Source: Roseomonas sp. (GTDB lineage Bacteria > Pseudomonadota > Alphaproteobacteria > Acetobacterales > Acetobacteraceae). From it: DNA of 64,000 bases. Positions 8,881-16,986 of this stretch are shown piece by piece. How positions within the stretch are numbered: the stretch's first letter is position 1; every line of letters begins with the position of its first letter. The notes under the pieces are model-generated. The model was not told the origin of the DNA, searched no databases, and saw only the letters and a list, made by a program, of their open reading frames with translations. The stretch is taken from assembly GCA_020249145.1 (NCBI GenBank), contig JADCGF010000020.1, positions 1 through 64,000 on the forward strand. The letters run 5' to 3'. The position numbers and the translations under genes are program-made.

Positions 8881-10518
8881 ATGTCCATTTCTCGCTTTTC
8901 GCGCCGTGCCTTGCTGGGAGCTGGCGCTTCTGGGCTGACCCTGCCGCTTATTCCTGAGGCGTTCAGCCCGGCTTTTGCCCAAGGCGCAGGCGAAAGAACG
9001 CTGCGCTACGGCATTTCGATGGCCGATATTCCGCAAACCACCGGCCAGCCGGATCGTGGCGCGGGCGCTTATCAATTCACTGGCTATACGCTCTATGACC
9101 CGCTGGTCGCCTGGGAAATGGATGTGGCGGATCGCCCGGGCAAGCTGATGCCGGGCCTTGCGACAGCCTGGGAGACTGATCCAGCCGACCGCAAGCGTTG
9201 GATTTTCCGGCTGCGCCCAGGCGTGAAATTCCATGACGGGTCGGATTTCGATGCCGATGCGGTGATCTGGAATTTCGAAAAAGTGCTCAATCCGCAGGCG
9301 CCGCATTTTGATAATCGGCAGGCCGCGCAAGTGCGCCCGCGCCTGCCTTCCGTCGCATCTTGGCGGAAGATTGATGCCATGACGGTGGAAGTCACCACCA
9401 AGGCAGTGGACAGCATCTTCCCCTATCAGATGCTGTGGTTCCTGATTTCATCGCCGGCGCAATATGAAAAGCTTGGCCGTTCCTGGGAACGCTTCGCCAA
9501 TGAACCTTCCGGCACCGGCCCCTTCCGCATGGGGCGCTTGGTGCCGCGCGCGAGTGTCGAATTGTTGCGCAATACCAGCTATTGGAACCCTGCGCGCATG
9601 GCGAAGGTGGATCGCATTGTGCTGGTTTGCGCGCCGGAAGCCGTTACCCGTTCCAATGCGCTGCTGACCGGCCAGGTGGATCTGATTGAAACGCCGGCGC
9701 CCGATATTGTCCCACGGCTTCGCCAATCCGGCGCGCGGATCATGGAAAACATCACGCCGCATGTCTGGAATTATCATTTGAGCCTGCTGGAAGGCTCCCC
9801 CTGGCGTGATATCCGCCTGCGTCAGGCGGCGAATTTGGCGATTGACCGCGCCGGCGTGGTGGCGCTGATGAATGGGTTGGCAAAACCCGCCGTTGGCGTG
9901 GTGGACCCATCCTCCCCCTGGTTTGGCAACCCGAGCTTCAAGATCAGGCATGACCCGGCCGAGGCGCGGCGCCTGCTTTCGGCTGCCGGCTTTACGCCGC
10001 GCAATCCGCTGCGGACGAAATTCATCGTCGCCACGGGCGGCAGCGGGCAGATGCTGTCCATGCCGATCAATGAATTCATCCAGCAAAGCTGGCGCGAAGT
10101 GGGGATCGAGGTTGAATTCGTCCCGGTGGAATTGGAGGTGCTCTACACTTGCTGGCGCCAGGGCGCGGCGGGCGAATTGGCGCGCAACAACAATGTTACC
10201 GCCAATAATGTCGCCTATGTCACCAGCGATCCGCTTTATGCGCTGATTCGCTTTTTTCATTCCAATCAGATCGCGCCGACAGGCGTGAATTGGTCCCATT
10301 ATCGCGATGCGGAAATGGATCGGCTGATAGATACGGCCCTCAATACCTTTAATGAGGCCGAAGTGGATCGCCTGATGGCGAAAGTCCATGAAAAGGCGGT
10401 GGATGAAGCGCTATTGGTGTTTGTGGTGCATGATACCAACCCGCGCGCACTTGGCCGCAATGTGCGCGGCTATACCCAGGCGCAGCATTGGTTCCAGGAT
10501 TTGACAACGCTTTCCTGA
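8881..10518 (+). CDS. ABC transporter substrate-binding protein, family 5 (peptide/nickel type)
   Basis: A 545-residue periplasmic solute-binding protein of the SBP_bac_5 family (DppA/OppA/NikA). The N-terminus carries a twin-arginine-like signal, SRRALLGAGASGLTLPL, ending near AFAQG. The family signature WIFRLRPGVKFHDGSDFDADAVIWNFE lies near residues 105-130. FRMGRL and the later IRLRQAANLAIDR motif are also typical. I use the ATG at 8881; the frame extends upstream into the previous gene but carries no signal sequence there. No permease or ATPase genes of the Dpp/Opp type are adjacent, so this is an orphan binding protein relying on a transporter elsewhere. It likely imports the substrate handled by the surrounding enzymes. 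Confidence 0.88.
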   Translation: MSISRFSRRALLGAGASGLTLPLIPEAFSPAFAQGAGERTLRYGISMADIPQTTGQPDRGAGAYQFTGYTLYDPLVAWEMDVADRPGKLMPGLATAWETDPADRKRWIFRLRPGVKFHDGSDFDADAVIWNFEKVLNPQAPHFDNRQAAQVRPRLPSVASWRKIDAMTVEVTTKAVDSIFPYQMLWFLISSPAQYEKLGRSWERFANEPSGTGPFRMGRLVPRASVELLRNTSYWNPARMAKVDRIVLVCAPEAVTRSNALLTGQVDLIETPAPDIVPRLRQSGARIMENITPHVWNYHLSLLEGSPWRDIRLRQAANLAIDRAGVVALMNGLAKPAVGVVDPSSPWFGNPSFKIRHDPAEARRLLSAAGFTPRNPLRTKFIVATGGSGQMLSMPINEFIQQSWREVGIEVEFVPVELEVLYTCWRQGAAGELARNNNVTANNVAYVTSDPLYALIRFFHSNQIAPTGVNWSHYRDAEMDRLIDTALNTFNEAEVDRLMAKVHEKAVDEALLVFVVHDTNPRALGRNVRGYTQAQHWFQDLTTLS

Positions 10519-10539
10519 AGCGGCGGTATCTTCACGCTT

Positions 10540-10563
10540 CTGGGGGTGGGCCGCTGCCCCCAG
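10540..10563 (+). terminator. GC-rich hairpin after the orphan binding-protein gene
   Basis: CTGGGGG and CCCCCAG form a 7-bp stem with a 10-base loop, 22 bases after the stop of the binding-protein gene. There is no T-tract, so it may protect the mRNA 3' end rather than terminate. Confidence 0.3.
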
Positions 10564-10617
10564 ATTGCGGATGCCTGATTTTCACGCCATGATGCGCGTG
10601 GGAATAGGGACCGCGTC

Positions 10618-11622
10618 ATGGCTATTGCCGCATTGGGCTATCTGGAACTCCGCGCTGGCAATCTGGAAGACTGGGCGGGTTTCGGTCCGCGCCTTCTGGG
10701 CCTCATGCTCGCCGAAAAATCCGCAACCGAAATCGCCTTCCGCATGGATGATCGGCGCCAGCGCGTGATCATCAGCGCGGATGCGCATGATGGGCTTGGC
10801 GCCTTTGGCTGGGAAGTGGCCGATGCTGCATCACTACAAGCCATGGCGGCGCGGCTGGAAGCGGCGGGGCATCGCGTGGCGGTGGGAAGTGCTGCGCTCG
10901 CTGCGCGGCGGCGCGTGGCGGAATTGATTGTCACCGCCGACCCGCTCGGCAATCGGGTGGAACTGTTTCACGGGCCGGAAGTAACGGAAAAGCCCTTCAC
11001 CCCAGGCCGTGCGATATCCGGCTTTCGTACCGGCCCGCTTGGCATGGGCCATGCCGTCTTGAATGTGCCGCGCATTGAGGATGTGCTGCCCTTTTATCGG
11101 GAAGTGCTGGGCTTTGGTCTTTCCGATTGGGTGGAAAACCCCTTTCGCGCTTATTTCATGCATGTGAATGGCCGGCATCATTCCTTGGCGCTGATTGAAA
11201 CCGGCAAGGCTTCCTTGCATCACCTGATGATGGAATGCCTCAGCCTTGATGATGTCGGGCAGGGTTATGACATTGCGCTTTCCGAAGAAGGCCGCATCGG
11301 CACCACGCTTGGCCGCCATACCAATGATTGGATGACGAGCTTTTATGCCCGCACGCCGGGGGGCTTTCTGGTCGAATATGGCTGGGGCGGGCGGCATATC
11401 GAACCCGCAGCTTGGCAGCCGGTGCGCATGGATAGCGGGCCGAGCCTTTGGGGCCATGACCGGCATTGGGCGGGGCCGGAAGCCGTCGCCAAGGGGCGAG
11501 ACATGCGCATGGCGGCGGCGGCGCGTGGCGAAAGGGCGCCCGTGCAGGTGCTGCCCGGCAACCACACCCTCATGCCCGGCGCCTGCCCCTGGTGGGATGG
11601 GCTGCGCGGCGCTGCGGAATAG
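10618..11622 (+). CDS. VOC-family extradiol ring-cleavage dioxygenase-like protein
   Basis: A 334-residue protein with two vicinal-oxygen-chelate modules, as in BphC-type 2,3-dihydroxybiphenyl 1,2-dioxygenases. Iron-ligand positions are recognisable: H145 in GMGHAVLNV, H201 or H202 in LHHLMMEC and E253 in GGFLVEYGWGG. The second-sphere histidine is H234 in GRHTND, and all of these lie in the C-terminal module as expected. The family cleaves catechols meta to a hydroxyl using Fe(II) and O2. The length is longer than BphC (about 290-300), with a C-terminal tail rich in Ala and Arg. It closes the forward catabolic run, and with the GST and amidohydrolase it hints at aromatic compound turnover. 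Confidence 0.8.
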   Translation: MAIAALGYLELRAGNLEDWAGFGPRLLGLMLAEKSATEIAFRMDDRRQRVIISADAHDGLGAFGWEVADAASLQAMAARLEAAGHRVAVGSAALAARRRVAELIVTADPLGNRVELFHGPEVTEKPFTPGRAISGFRTGPLGMGHAVLNVPRIEDVLPFYREVLGFGLSDWVENPFRAYFMHVNGRHHSLALIETGKASLHHLMMECLSLDDVGQGYDIALSEEGRIGTTLGRHTNDWMTSFYARTPGGFLVEYGWGGRHIEPAAWQPVRMDSGPSLWGHDRHWAGPEAVAKGRDMRMAAAARGERAPVQVLPGNHTLMPGACPWWDGLRGAAE

Positions 11623-11692
11623 CGCGCGGCTTTTCCCCGCCATCCCCGTAATCCCCAGGGGGCGACTCCTCCGCGCTGGGCTATAAGGGGCC

Positions 11693-13219
11693 ATGAATAG
11701 TTTTGACACGACGCCCGGCGCGATCCCCGGGGCCGGTTTGCTCGGCCTTTCGCAGCGTATCCCGCCCTCAAACCTGGCGGCCGAACAGGCGCTGCTTGGC
11801 GCGCTTTTGGCCAATAACAAGGCGTTTGAACGTGTTGGCGAATATCTGGCGCCGGAACACTTCGCCGACCCTGTGCATGGGCGGATTTTCCACGCCATCA
11901 AGCGGCGTGTGGAAGCGGGGCAGCTTGCCGATGCGGTGACGCTGCGCGCGGAATTTGAACATTCCGGCTTGTTGGATGAGGTCGGCGGCCCTGCCTATTT
12001 GGCGCAGCTTCTCTCCGCCATGGTCGGTGTCATCAATGCCGGTGAGTATGGCCAGGTGATCTATGATGCCTGGCTGCGCCGCCAATTGGTGGATTTGGGC
12101 GAGGTGGTGGTGAACCGCGCCTTTGGTTCCGAGGCCGAGCTGGACGCCAAGGGGCAATTGGAATCAGCCGAACAGGCCTTGTTCGAATTGGCGAAAGAAG
12201 GCGGCGCGGGTGAGGGGGGCTTCCTGACCTTCGAGCGCGCGCTGACCATCGCTGTGCAACACGCCGAAAAGGCCTTCTCCACGCCGGGCGGGGTTTCCGG
12301 CCTGCCCACCGGTTTGCGTGATTTGGATACGAAAACGGGCGGGCTGCATCCTTCCGATCTGCTCATCATCGCGGGCCGCCCCGGCATGGGCAAAACCGCG
12401 CTTGCCACCAAAATCGCCTTTGGCGCGGCGAAATCCGTGCTGCGGAGCGCCCAGGAAGCCGACCCGAATGCGGTGCCCAAGGGCGGGGTTGCGCTGTTCT
12501 CCCTGGAAATGAGCGCGGATCAATTGGCGACACGTTTGCTTGCGGAAGAATCACGCATCTCCGGCGATCGCATCCGGCGTGGCGAGATCAGCCAGCGTGA
12601 TTTTGACCGCTTCCTGGAAGTCAGCCGCGAATTGGCTTCCCTGCCGCTCAATATTGATGACACGCCGGCGATCAGCATCTCCGCCCTACGTACACGCTGC
12701 CGGCGCTTGCAGCGCACCAAAGGGCTTGATCTGATTGTGGTGGATTACCTGCAATTGATGCGCCCCGCCGCCGGCACACGCCCGGAAAGCCGAGTGCTTG
12801 AAATCAGCATGATCACCCAAGGGCTGAAGGCTTTGGCGAAAGAGTTATCGGTGCCTGTCATTGCGCTGTCTCAGCTTTCGCGCGCCGTGGAAAGCCGGGA
12901 AGATAAGCGCCCGCAGCTTTCAGATTTGCGTGAATCAGGTTCGATCGAACAGGATGCCGATGTGGTGATGTTCGTCTATCGTGACGAATACTACCTGGCC
13001 CAGCGCGCACCAAAGGAACTTTCCTATGATAATGGCGAGAAATTCCAGGGCGCCTTGGACAAGTGGCAAAAGGATATGGAAGAAGCGCATAACAAGGCGG
13101 AACTGATCATCGCCAAGCAGCGCCATGGCCCCACCGGCACCATCAAACTATTCTTCGAAGCGGAATTCACGCGCTTTGGCGATTTGGAAATGCAGCATGA
13201 TGATGGCTATGGCGGCTGA
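11693..13219 (+). CDS. dnaB: Replicative DNA helicase DnaB
   Basis: The hexameric 5'-3' helicase that unwinds DNA at the replication fork. Its 508 residues comprise the N-terminal primase-interacting domain (PPSNLAAEQALLGALL near 24-40), a linker, and the RecA-like motor. Walker A is GRPGMGKT at 228-235, Walker B is LIVVDYLQLM, and the C-terminal SIEQDADVVMFVYRDEYY is universal in DnaB. No intein interrupts it. It is followed 12 bases later by alr, a common alphaproteobacterial neighbour. Confidence 0.97.
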   Translation: MNSFDTTPGAIPGAGLLGLSQRIPPSNLAAEQALLGALLANNKAFERVGEYLAPEHFADPVHGRIFHAIKRRVEAGQLADAVTLRAEFEHSGLLDEVGGPAYLAQLLSAMVGVINAGEYGQVIYDAWLRRQLVDLGEVVVNRAFGSEAELDAKGQLESAEQALFELAKEGGAGEGGFLTFERALTIAVQHAEKAFSTPGGVSGLPTGLRDLDTKTGGLHPSDLLIIAGRPGMGKTALATKIAFGAAKSVLRSAQEADPNAVPKGGVALFSLEMSADQLATRLLAEESRISGDRIRRGEISQRDFDRFLEVSRELASLPLNIDDTPAISISALRTRCRRLQRTKGLDLIVVDYLQLMRPAAGTRPESRVLEISMITQGLKALAKELSVPVIALSQLSRAVESREDKRPQLSDLRESGSIEQDADVVMFVYRDEYYLAQRAPKELSYDNGEKFQGALDKWQKDMEEAHNKAELIIAKQRHGPTGTIKLFFEAEFTRFGDLEMQHDDGYGG

Positions 13220-13231
13220 TCCTGATTCCGC

Positions 13232-14314
13232 ATGATGGACCCTTCTGCGGTTTTGCACATTGATCTGGCGACCATTGTCGCGAATTGGCGCGACCTGGTC
13301 GCACGCGCCGCGCCAAGTGCCGTGGCGGGGGTGGTGAAGGCCAATGCCTATGGGCTGGGGGCGGTGCCGGTGGCCCGCGCGCTCAACGCTGCCGGCTGCC
13401 GGCATTTTTTCGTAGCACATCTTTCAGAAGGCATGTCGCTGCGCGCGGCCCTTGGCGCCGGGCCGATGATTGCCGTGCTGGATGGCTTTGCCCCCGGCGC
13501 TGATGAAAACGCTGGGCTGGTGCCGGTGCTGAACAGCCTTGGCGATGTGCTGGCCCATGCCGCTGCCGGGCGCAGCGCGGGCAGGGCGCAACATGCCTTG
13601 CTGCATCTGGATACCGGCATGGCGCGGCTTGGGCTGGATGCGGGGGAACAGGCGCGGCTGGCGGACGATCACTCCCTGCTGGCAGGGCTCGATCTGCTTT
13701 ATGTCATGTCGCATCTGGCCTGCGCGGATGAACCGGACCATCCGCTCAATGCGGAACAGGCAGCGCGTTTCGCCCGCGCTTGCGCGGGGCTGCCCAGGCT
13801 GCCTCGGTCCTTCGCCAATTCATCCGGCCTGTTTCTAGGGGCGGATTATGCCTCAGACCTCGCCCGGCCAGGCTGCGCGCTCTACGGCATCAACCCCACA
13901 CCCGGGGCGCCCAACCCCATGCTGCCAGTCGTCCGGCTGGAAGCGCCCATCCTGCAAATCCGCGACATCCCCGCCGGCGCCAGCGTTGGCTATGGCGCTT
14001 CCTTTGTCGCGGCGCGGCCCAGCCGGATTGCCACCATTGCCGTCGGCTACGCGGACGGCTACCTGAGATGCCTATCGGGGCAGGGTGTCGCGGCCTATCG
14101 CGACATGATCCTGCCCATGGTGGGGCGCGTTTCCATGGACTTAATCACGCTGGATGTGACGGATGCGCCAGGCATCGCCCCAGGCGATGTGCTGCGATTG
14201 ATCGGCGGCGCCGCGCCTTCGCCCGATGATCTGGCCGCGCGGGCCGGCACGATTGGCTATGAAATCCTGACCTCACTCGGTGATCGCTATCGCCGCGCCT
14301 ATGGGCTGGCCTGA
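13232..14314 (+). CDS. alr: Alanine racemase
   Basis: A PLP-dependent enzyme that interconverts L- and D-alanine for peptidoglycan synthesis. It is 360 residues, as usual. The PLP lysine is K36 in VVKANAYGLG. The partner-subunit catalytic tyrosine is probably Y254 in SVGYGASF, followed by the conserved VGYADGY. MVGRVSMDLITLDVTD near 290-305 is the C-terminal domain signature. The gene starts 12 bases after dnaB and ends 2 bases before the mlaE start, so a shared transcript is likely. Confidence 0.95.
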   Translation: MMDPSAVLHIDLATIVANWRDLVARAAPSAVAGVVKANAYGLGAVPVARALNAAGCRHFFVAHLSEGMSLRAALGAGPMIAVLDGFAPGADENAGLVPVLNSLGDVLAHAAAGRSAGRAQHALLHLDTGMARLGLDAGEQARLADDHSLLAGLDLLYVMSHLACADEPDHPLNAEQAARFARACAGLPRLPRSFANSSGLFLGADYASDLARPGCALYGINPTPGAPNPMLPVVRLEAPILQIRDIPAGASVGYGASFVAARPSRIATIAVGYADGYLRCLSGQGVAAYRDMILPMVGRVSMDLITLDVTDAPGIAPGDVLRLIGGAAPSPDDLAARAGTIGYEILTSLGDRYRRAYGLA

Positions 14315-14316
14315 GC

Positions 14317-15102
14317 TTGGCCGCGATACTGAACCCCATCGCCGCCTTGGGCCGTGCCGTGCTCGGCGCCTTGCAGGGCGTTGGCGCCGTGGTGCTGTTT
14401 GCGCTGGAAGGCGTCTCACACCTGTTTCGCCCGCCCTTCTATGGCCGGCTGTTTCTGCGCCAAGTGATCGAGATTGGTTATTTCTCCCTGCCCGTTGTGG
14501 CGCTGACCGCGTTTTTCACCGGCATGGTGCTGGCGCTGCAAACCTATACAGGTTTCGCGCGCTTCAATGCCGAAGGGGCGGTCGCGAATGTTGTCGTGCT
14601 TTCCATCACGCGCGAATTGGGGCCGGTGATTGCCGGGCTGATGGTGGCGGGGCGCATTGGCGCGGCTTTCGCCGCCGAAATCGGCACCATGCGCGTGACC
14701 GATCAGATAGATGCGCTGACCACGCTTTCCACCAACCCAATGAAGTACTTGGTGGCGCCAAGGCTTTTGGCCGGCACCGTCGCGCTGCCCTTCCTGGTGA
14801 TTATTGCTGATACTCTGGGGGTGATGGGCGGCTGGCTGATCGGCACGGCGAAGCTTGGCTTCAACTCGGCCGGATATTTGCGCGCCACGCTGGATTTCAT
14901 GCAGACCATGGATGTCGTCTCCGGCCTGGTGAAGGCTTCCGTCTTTGGCTTTGTGATTGCGCTGATGGGCTGCTGGTGTGGCTATAACAGCCGCGGCGGC
15001 GCGCAGGGTGTGGGCGCGGCGGCGACATCGGCGGTGGTGATTTCCTCCATCCTCATCCTGGCGCTGGATTACATCATTACCGAGATGTTCTTCGCGCGAT
15101 GA
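14317..15102 (+). CDS. mlaE: MlaE-type ABC transporter permease
   Basis: A 261-residue integral inner-membrane permease of the MlaE/YrbE family, which moves phospholipids between the inner and outer membranes and so maintains outer-membrane lipid asymmetry. The family core ITRELGPVIAGLMVAGRIGAAFAAEIGTM lies near residues 90-120. The only sensible start is TTG at 14317, two bases after the alr stop. The stop overlaps the ATG of mlaF (ATGA). MlaD and MlaC genes are not adjacent. Confidence 0.9.
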   Translation: MAAILNPIAALGRAVLGALQGVGAVVLFALEGVSHLFRPPFYGRLFLRQVIEIGYFSLPVVALTAFFTGMVLALQTYTGFARFNAEGAVANVVVLSITRELGPVIAGLMVAGRIGAAFAAEIGTMRVTDQIDALTTLSTNPMKYLVAPRLLAGTVALPFLVIIADTLGVMGGWLIGTAKLGFNSAGYLRATLDFMQTMDVVSGLVKASVFGFVIALMGCWCGYNSRGGAQGVGAAATSAVVISSILILALDYIITEMFFAR

Positions 15103-15875
15103 ATGGCGCGGTGCCGAAAATCCGCCTGCGCGGGCTGTCAAAAGCCTTTGGGCCGAAGCAGGTGCTGGATGGCGTGGATCTGGATATCCGCGCCGGGCAT
15201 GGCATGGTGATTCTGGGCGGTTCGGGTTCCGGCAAATCCGTCACCATCAAATGCATCCTGGGGCTGATTGAACCCGATGCCGGCGGTATTGAAATTGACG
15301 GTCAGGATATTTTGAAGCTGCCACGGCGCGAACGTGAAGCGCTGAATGACCGCATCGGCATGTTGTTTCAGAATGGGGCGCTGTTTGATAGCTTGCCGGT
15401 CTGGGAAAATGTCTGCTTCAAGCTGTTGGCCCAAAAGCGCATCACGCGCGCGCAGGCACGCGATAAGGCGGCCGAGGTGCTGGCGCAGGTTGGCCTAGCC
15501 GCATCGGTGGGCGATCTTTCCCCATCCGAGCTTTCCGGCGGCATGCAAAAACGCGTGGCCCTTGCGCGGGCCATTGCGGCAGAGCCTGAGATCATTTTCT
15601 TCGACGAACCCACCACCGGCCTTGATCCCATCATGGGCGCGGTGATTGATGGGCTGATCATGGATGTGGTGCATCGGCTGGGTGCGACCGCCGTTTCCAT
15701 CACGCATGACATGGCAAGCGCCCGGCGGATCGGCGATGACGCCGCCATGATCCACAAGGGCCGTATCATCTGGACCGGTGAGGCAGCGAAGCTAGGCCAG
15801 ACCGGCAATGCCATGGTGGATCAATTCGCGCGTGGCGAGCGGGAAGGGCCGATTCAGATGGAGCTGCGGCGGTAG
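15099..15875 (+). CDS. mlaF: MlaF-type ABC transporter ATP-binding protein
   Basis: The 258-residue ATPase that drives the MlaE permease in phospholipid trafficking. Walker A is GGSGSGKS near 38-45, the signature motif is LSGGMQKR (the M in place of the usual Q is typical of the Mla/Mkl branch), and Walker B is IIFFDEPTTGLDPI. FQNGALFDSLPVWENV after the Q-loop is also diagnostic of MlaF. It is translationally coupled to mlaE. It ends 3 bases before the convergent nitronate-monooxygenase-like gene. Confidence 0.93.
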   Translation: MNGAVPKIRLRGLSKAFGPKQVLDGVDLDIRAGHGMVILGGSGSGKSVTIKCILGLIEPDAGGIEIDGQDILKLPRREREALNDRIGMLFQNGALFDSLPVWENVCFKLLAQKRITRAQARDKAAEVLAQVGLAASVGDLSPSELSGGMQKRVALARAIAAEPEIIFFDEPTTGLDPIMGAVIDGLIMDVVHRLGATAVSITHDMASARRIGDDAAMIHKGRIIWTGEAAKLGQTGNAMVDQFARGEREGPIQMELRR

Positions 15876-15878
15876 CGC

Positions 15879-16817
15879 TTACGCAGCAAACCCCGCATTC
15901 AACCCTGCAATCGCTTCCGCATATTCGCGGCTTAGCCGCGCCACCAACTCCGCCGTGCTCGGCACATCATGAATCGCCCCCACCCCCTGACCGGCAGACC
16001 AGATATTCTTCCAGGCGCGTTTTTCGCTGCTGCCCAAATGAAGTTCCCTGTTGAATTCGGGCAAATTCGCAGGATCAAGCCCCGCGGCTTCCAAGGATGC
16101 GCTCAGGAAATTGCCATTCACCCCGCTGATCGCATTGGTATAGACAATATCCTTCGCCGTCGCCGCCAGGATCATTTGCTTGTAATCCTCTGGCGCGCGG
16201 CTTTCCGTGGTCGCGATGAAGCGCGTGCCCAGGTAAGCGAAATCCGCCCCTGCCGCTCGCGCCGCCACCACATGCGCCCCGGTGGACATGGCACCCGATA
16301 GGATGATGGTGCCCTGATAGAATTGCCGGATTTCCTGCACAAAGGCGAAGGGGTTATAGGTGCCGGCATGCCCGCCCGCGCCGGCGGCAACCGCAATCAG
16401 CCCATCCACCCCGGCTTCGGCGGCTTTCTGCGCATGGCGCAGATTGATCACGTCATGGAATACCAGCCCGCCATAGCCATGGATGGCATCCACCACCTCA
16501 GACACCGCGCCGAGGGAGGTGATCACGAAGGGCACGCGCTGGCGCACGGTTTCGGCCAAATCCGCATCCAGCCTGGCGTTGGACCGATGCACGATCAGAT
16601 TGACGCCAAAAGGGGCGGCGGCATTGCCGGTCCGCTCCCGGATTTCGGCGAGCCATTCCCCATAGCCTTCCGTGCTGCGCTGATTGAGCGCGGGGAAGCC
16701 GCCCACCACGCCGGCTTTGCAGGTTTCCACCACCAGATCGGGGCCGGAGACCAGGAACATGGGGGCGGCAATCACCGGCAGGGCGATTCTGCCCTGAAAC
16801 AATGCGGGGATGGGCAT
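15879..16817 (-). CDS. Nitronate monooxygenase / NAD(P)H-dependent flavin oxidoreductase
   Basis: A 312-residue FMN-binding TIM barrel of the NPD/2-nitropropane dioxygenase family. It shows PVIAAPMFLVSGPDLVVE at the N-terminus, the AAGAGGHAGTYNP catalytic-histidine loop near 165-177, and ILSGAMSTGAHVVAARAAGADFAYLGTRFIAT for FMN phosphate binding. The family oxidises alkyl nitronates or acts as a general flavin oxidoreductase. The gene stands alone, convergent with mlaF and divergent from the ThDP enzyme at 16987. Confidence 0.85.
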   Translation of the reverse strand: MPIPALFQGRIALPVIAAPMFLVSGPDLVVETCKAGVVGGFPALNQRSTEGYGEWLAEIRERTGNAAAPFGVNLIVHRSNARLDADLAETVRQRVPFVITSLGAVSEVVDAIHGYGGLVFHDVINLRHAQKAAEAGVDGLIAVAAGAGGHAGTYNPFAFVQEIRQFYQGTIILSGAMSTGAHVVAARAAGADFAYLGTRFIATTESRAPEDYKQMILAATAKDIVYTNAISGVNGNFLSASLEAAGLDPANLPEFNRELHLGSSEKRAWKNIWSAGQGVGAIHDVPSTAELVARLSREYAEAIAGLNAGFAA

Positions 16818-16905
16818 GGGCTATCCTTCAAAGGGGTAGGCGCGAGCCTGCCGGGACCCGGCTTGGGGCGCAAGACTATTGCCTTATTGCATCCGGGCGC
16901 GAAGC

Positions 16906-16917
16906 AAGCCTAGGCTT
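16906..16917. promoter_or_regulatory. 12-bp palindrome in a divergent promoter region
   Basis: AAGCCTAGGCTT is a perfect palindrome in the 169-base gap between the divergent nitronate-monooxygenase-like and ThDP-enzyme genes. It sits about 70 bases upstream of the latter, a plausible operator position. No regulator is encoded nearby and chance occurrence is possible. Confidence 0.2.
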
Positions 16918-16986
16918 CCCCCTGAGGCACCGTGAGCGTGCCGTGGGATGAAGCGGCGCCAGGCGCCAGGGTAGAGGAAATCCGGT

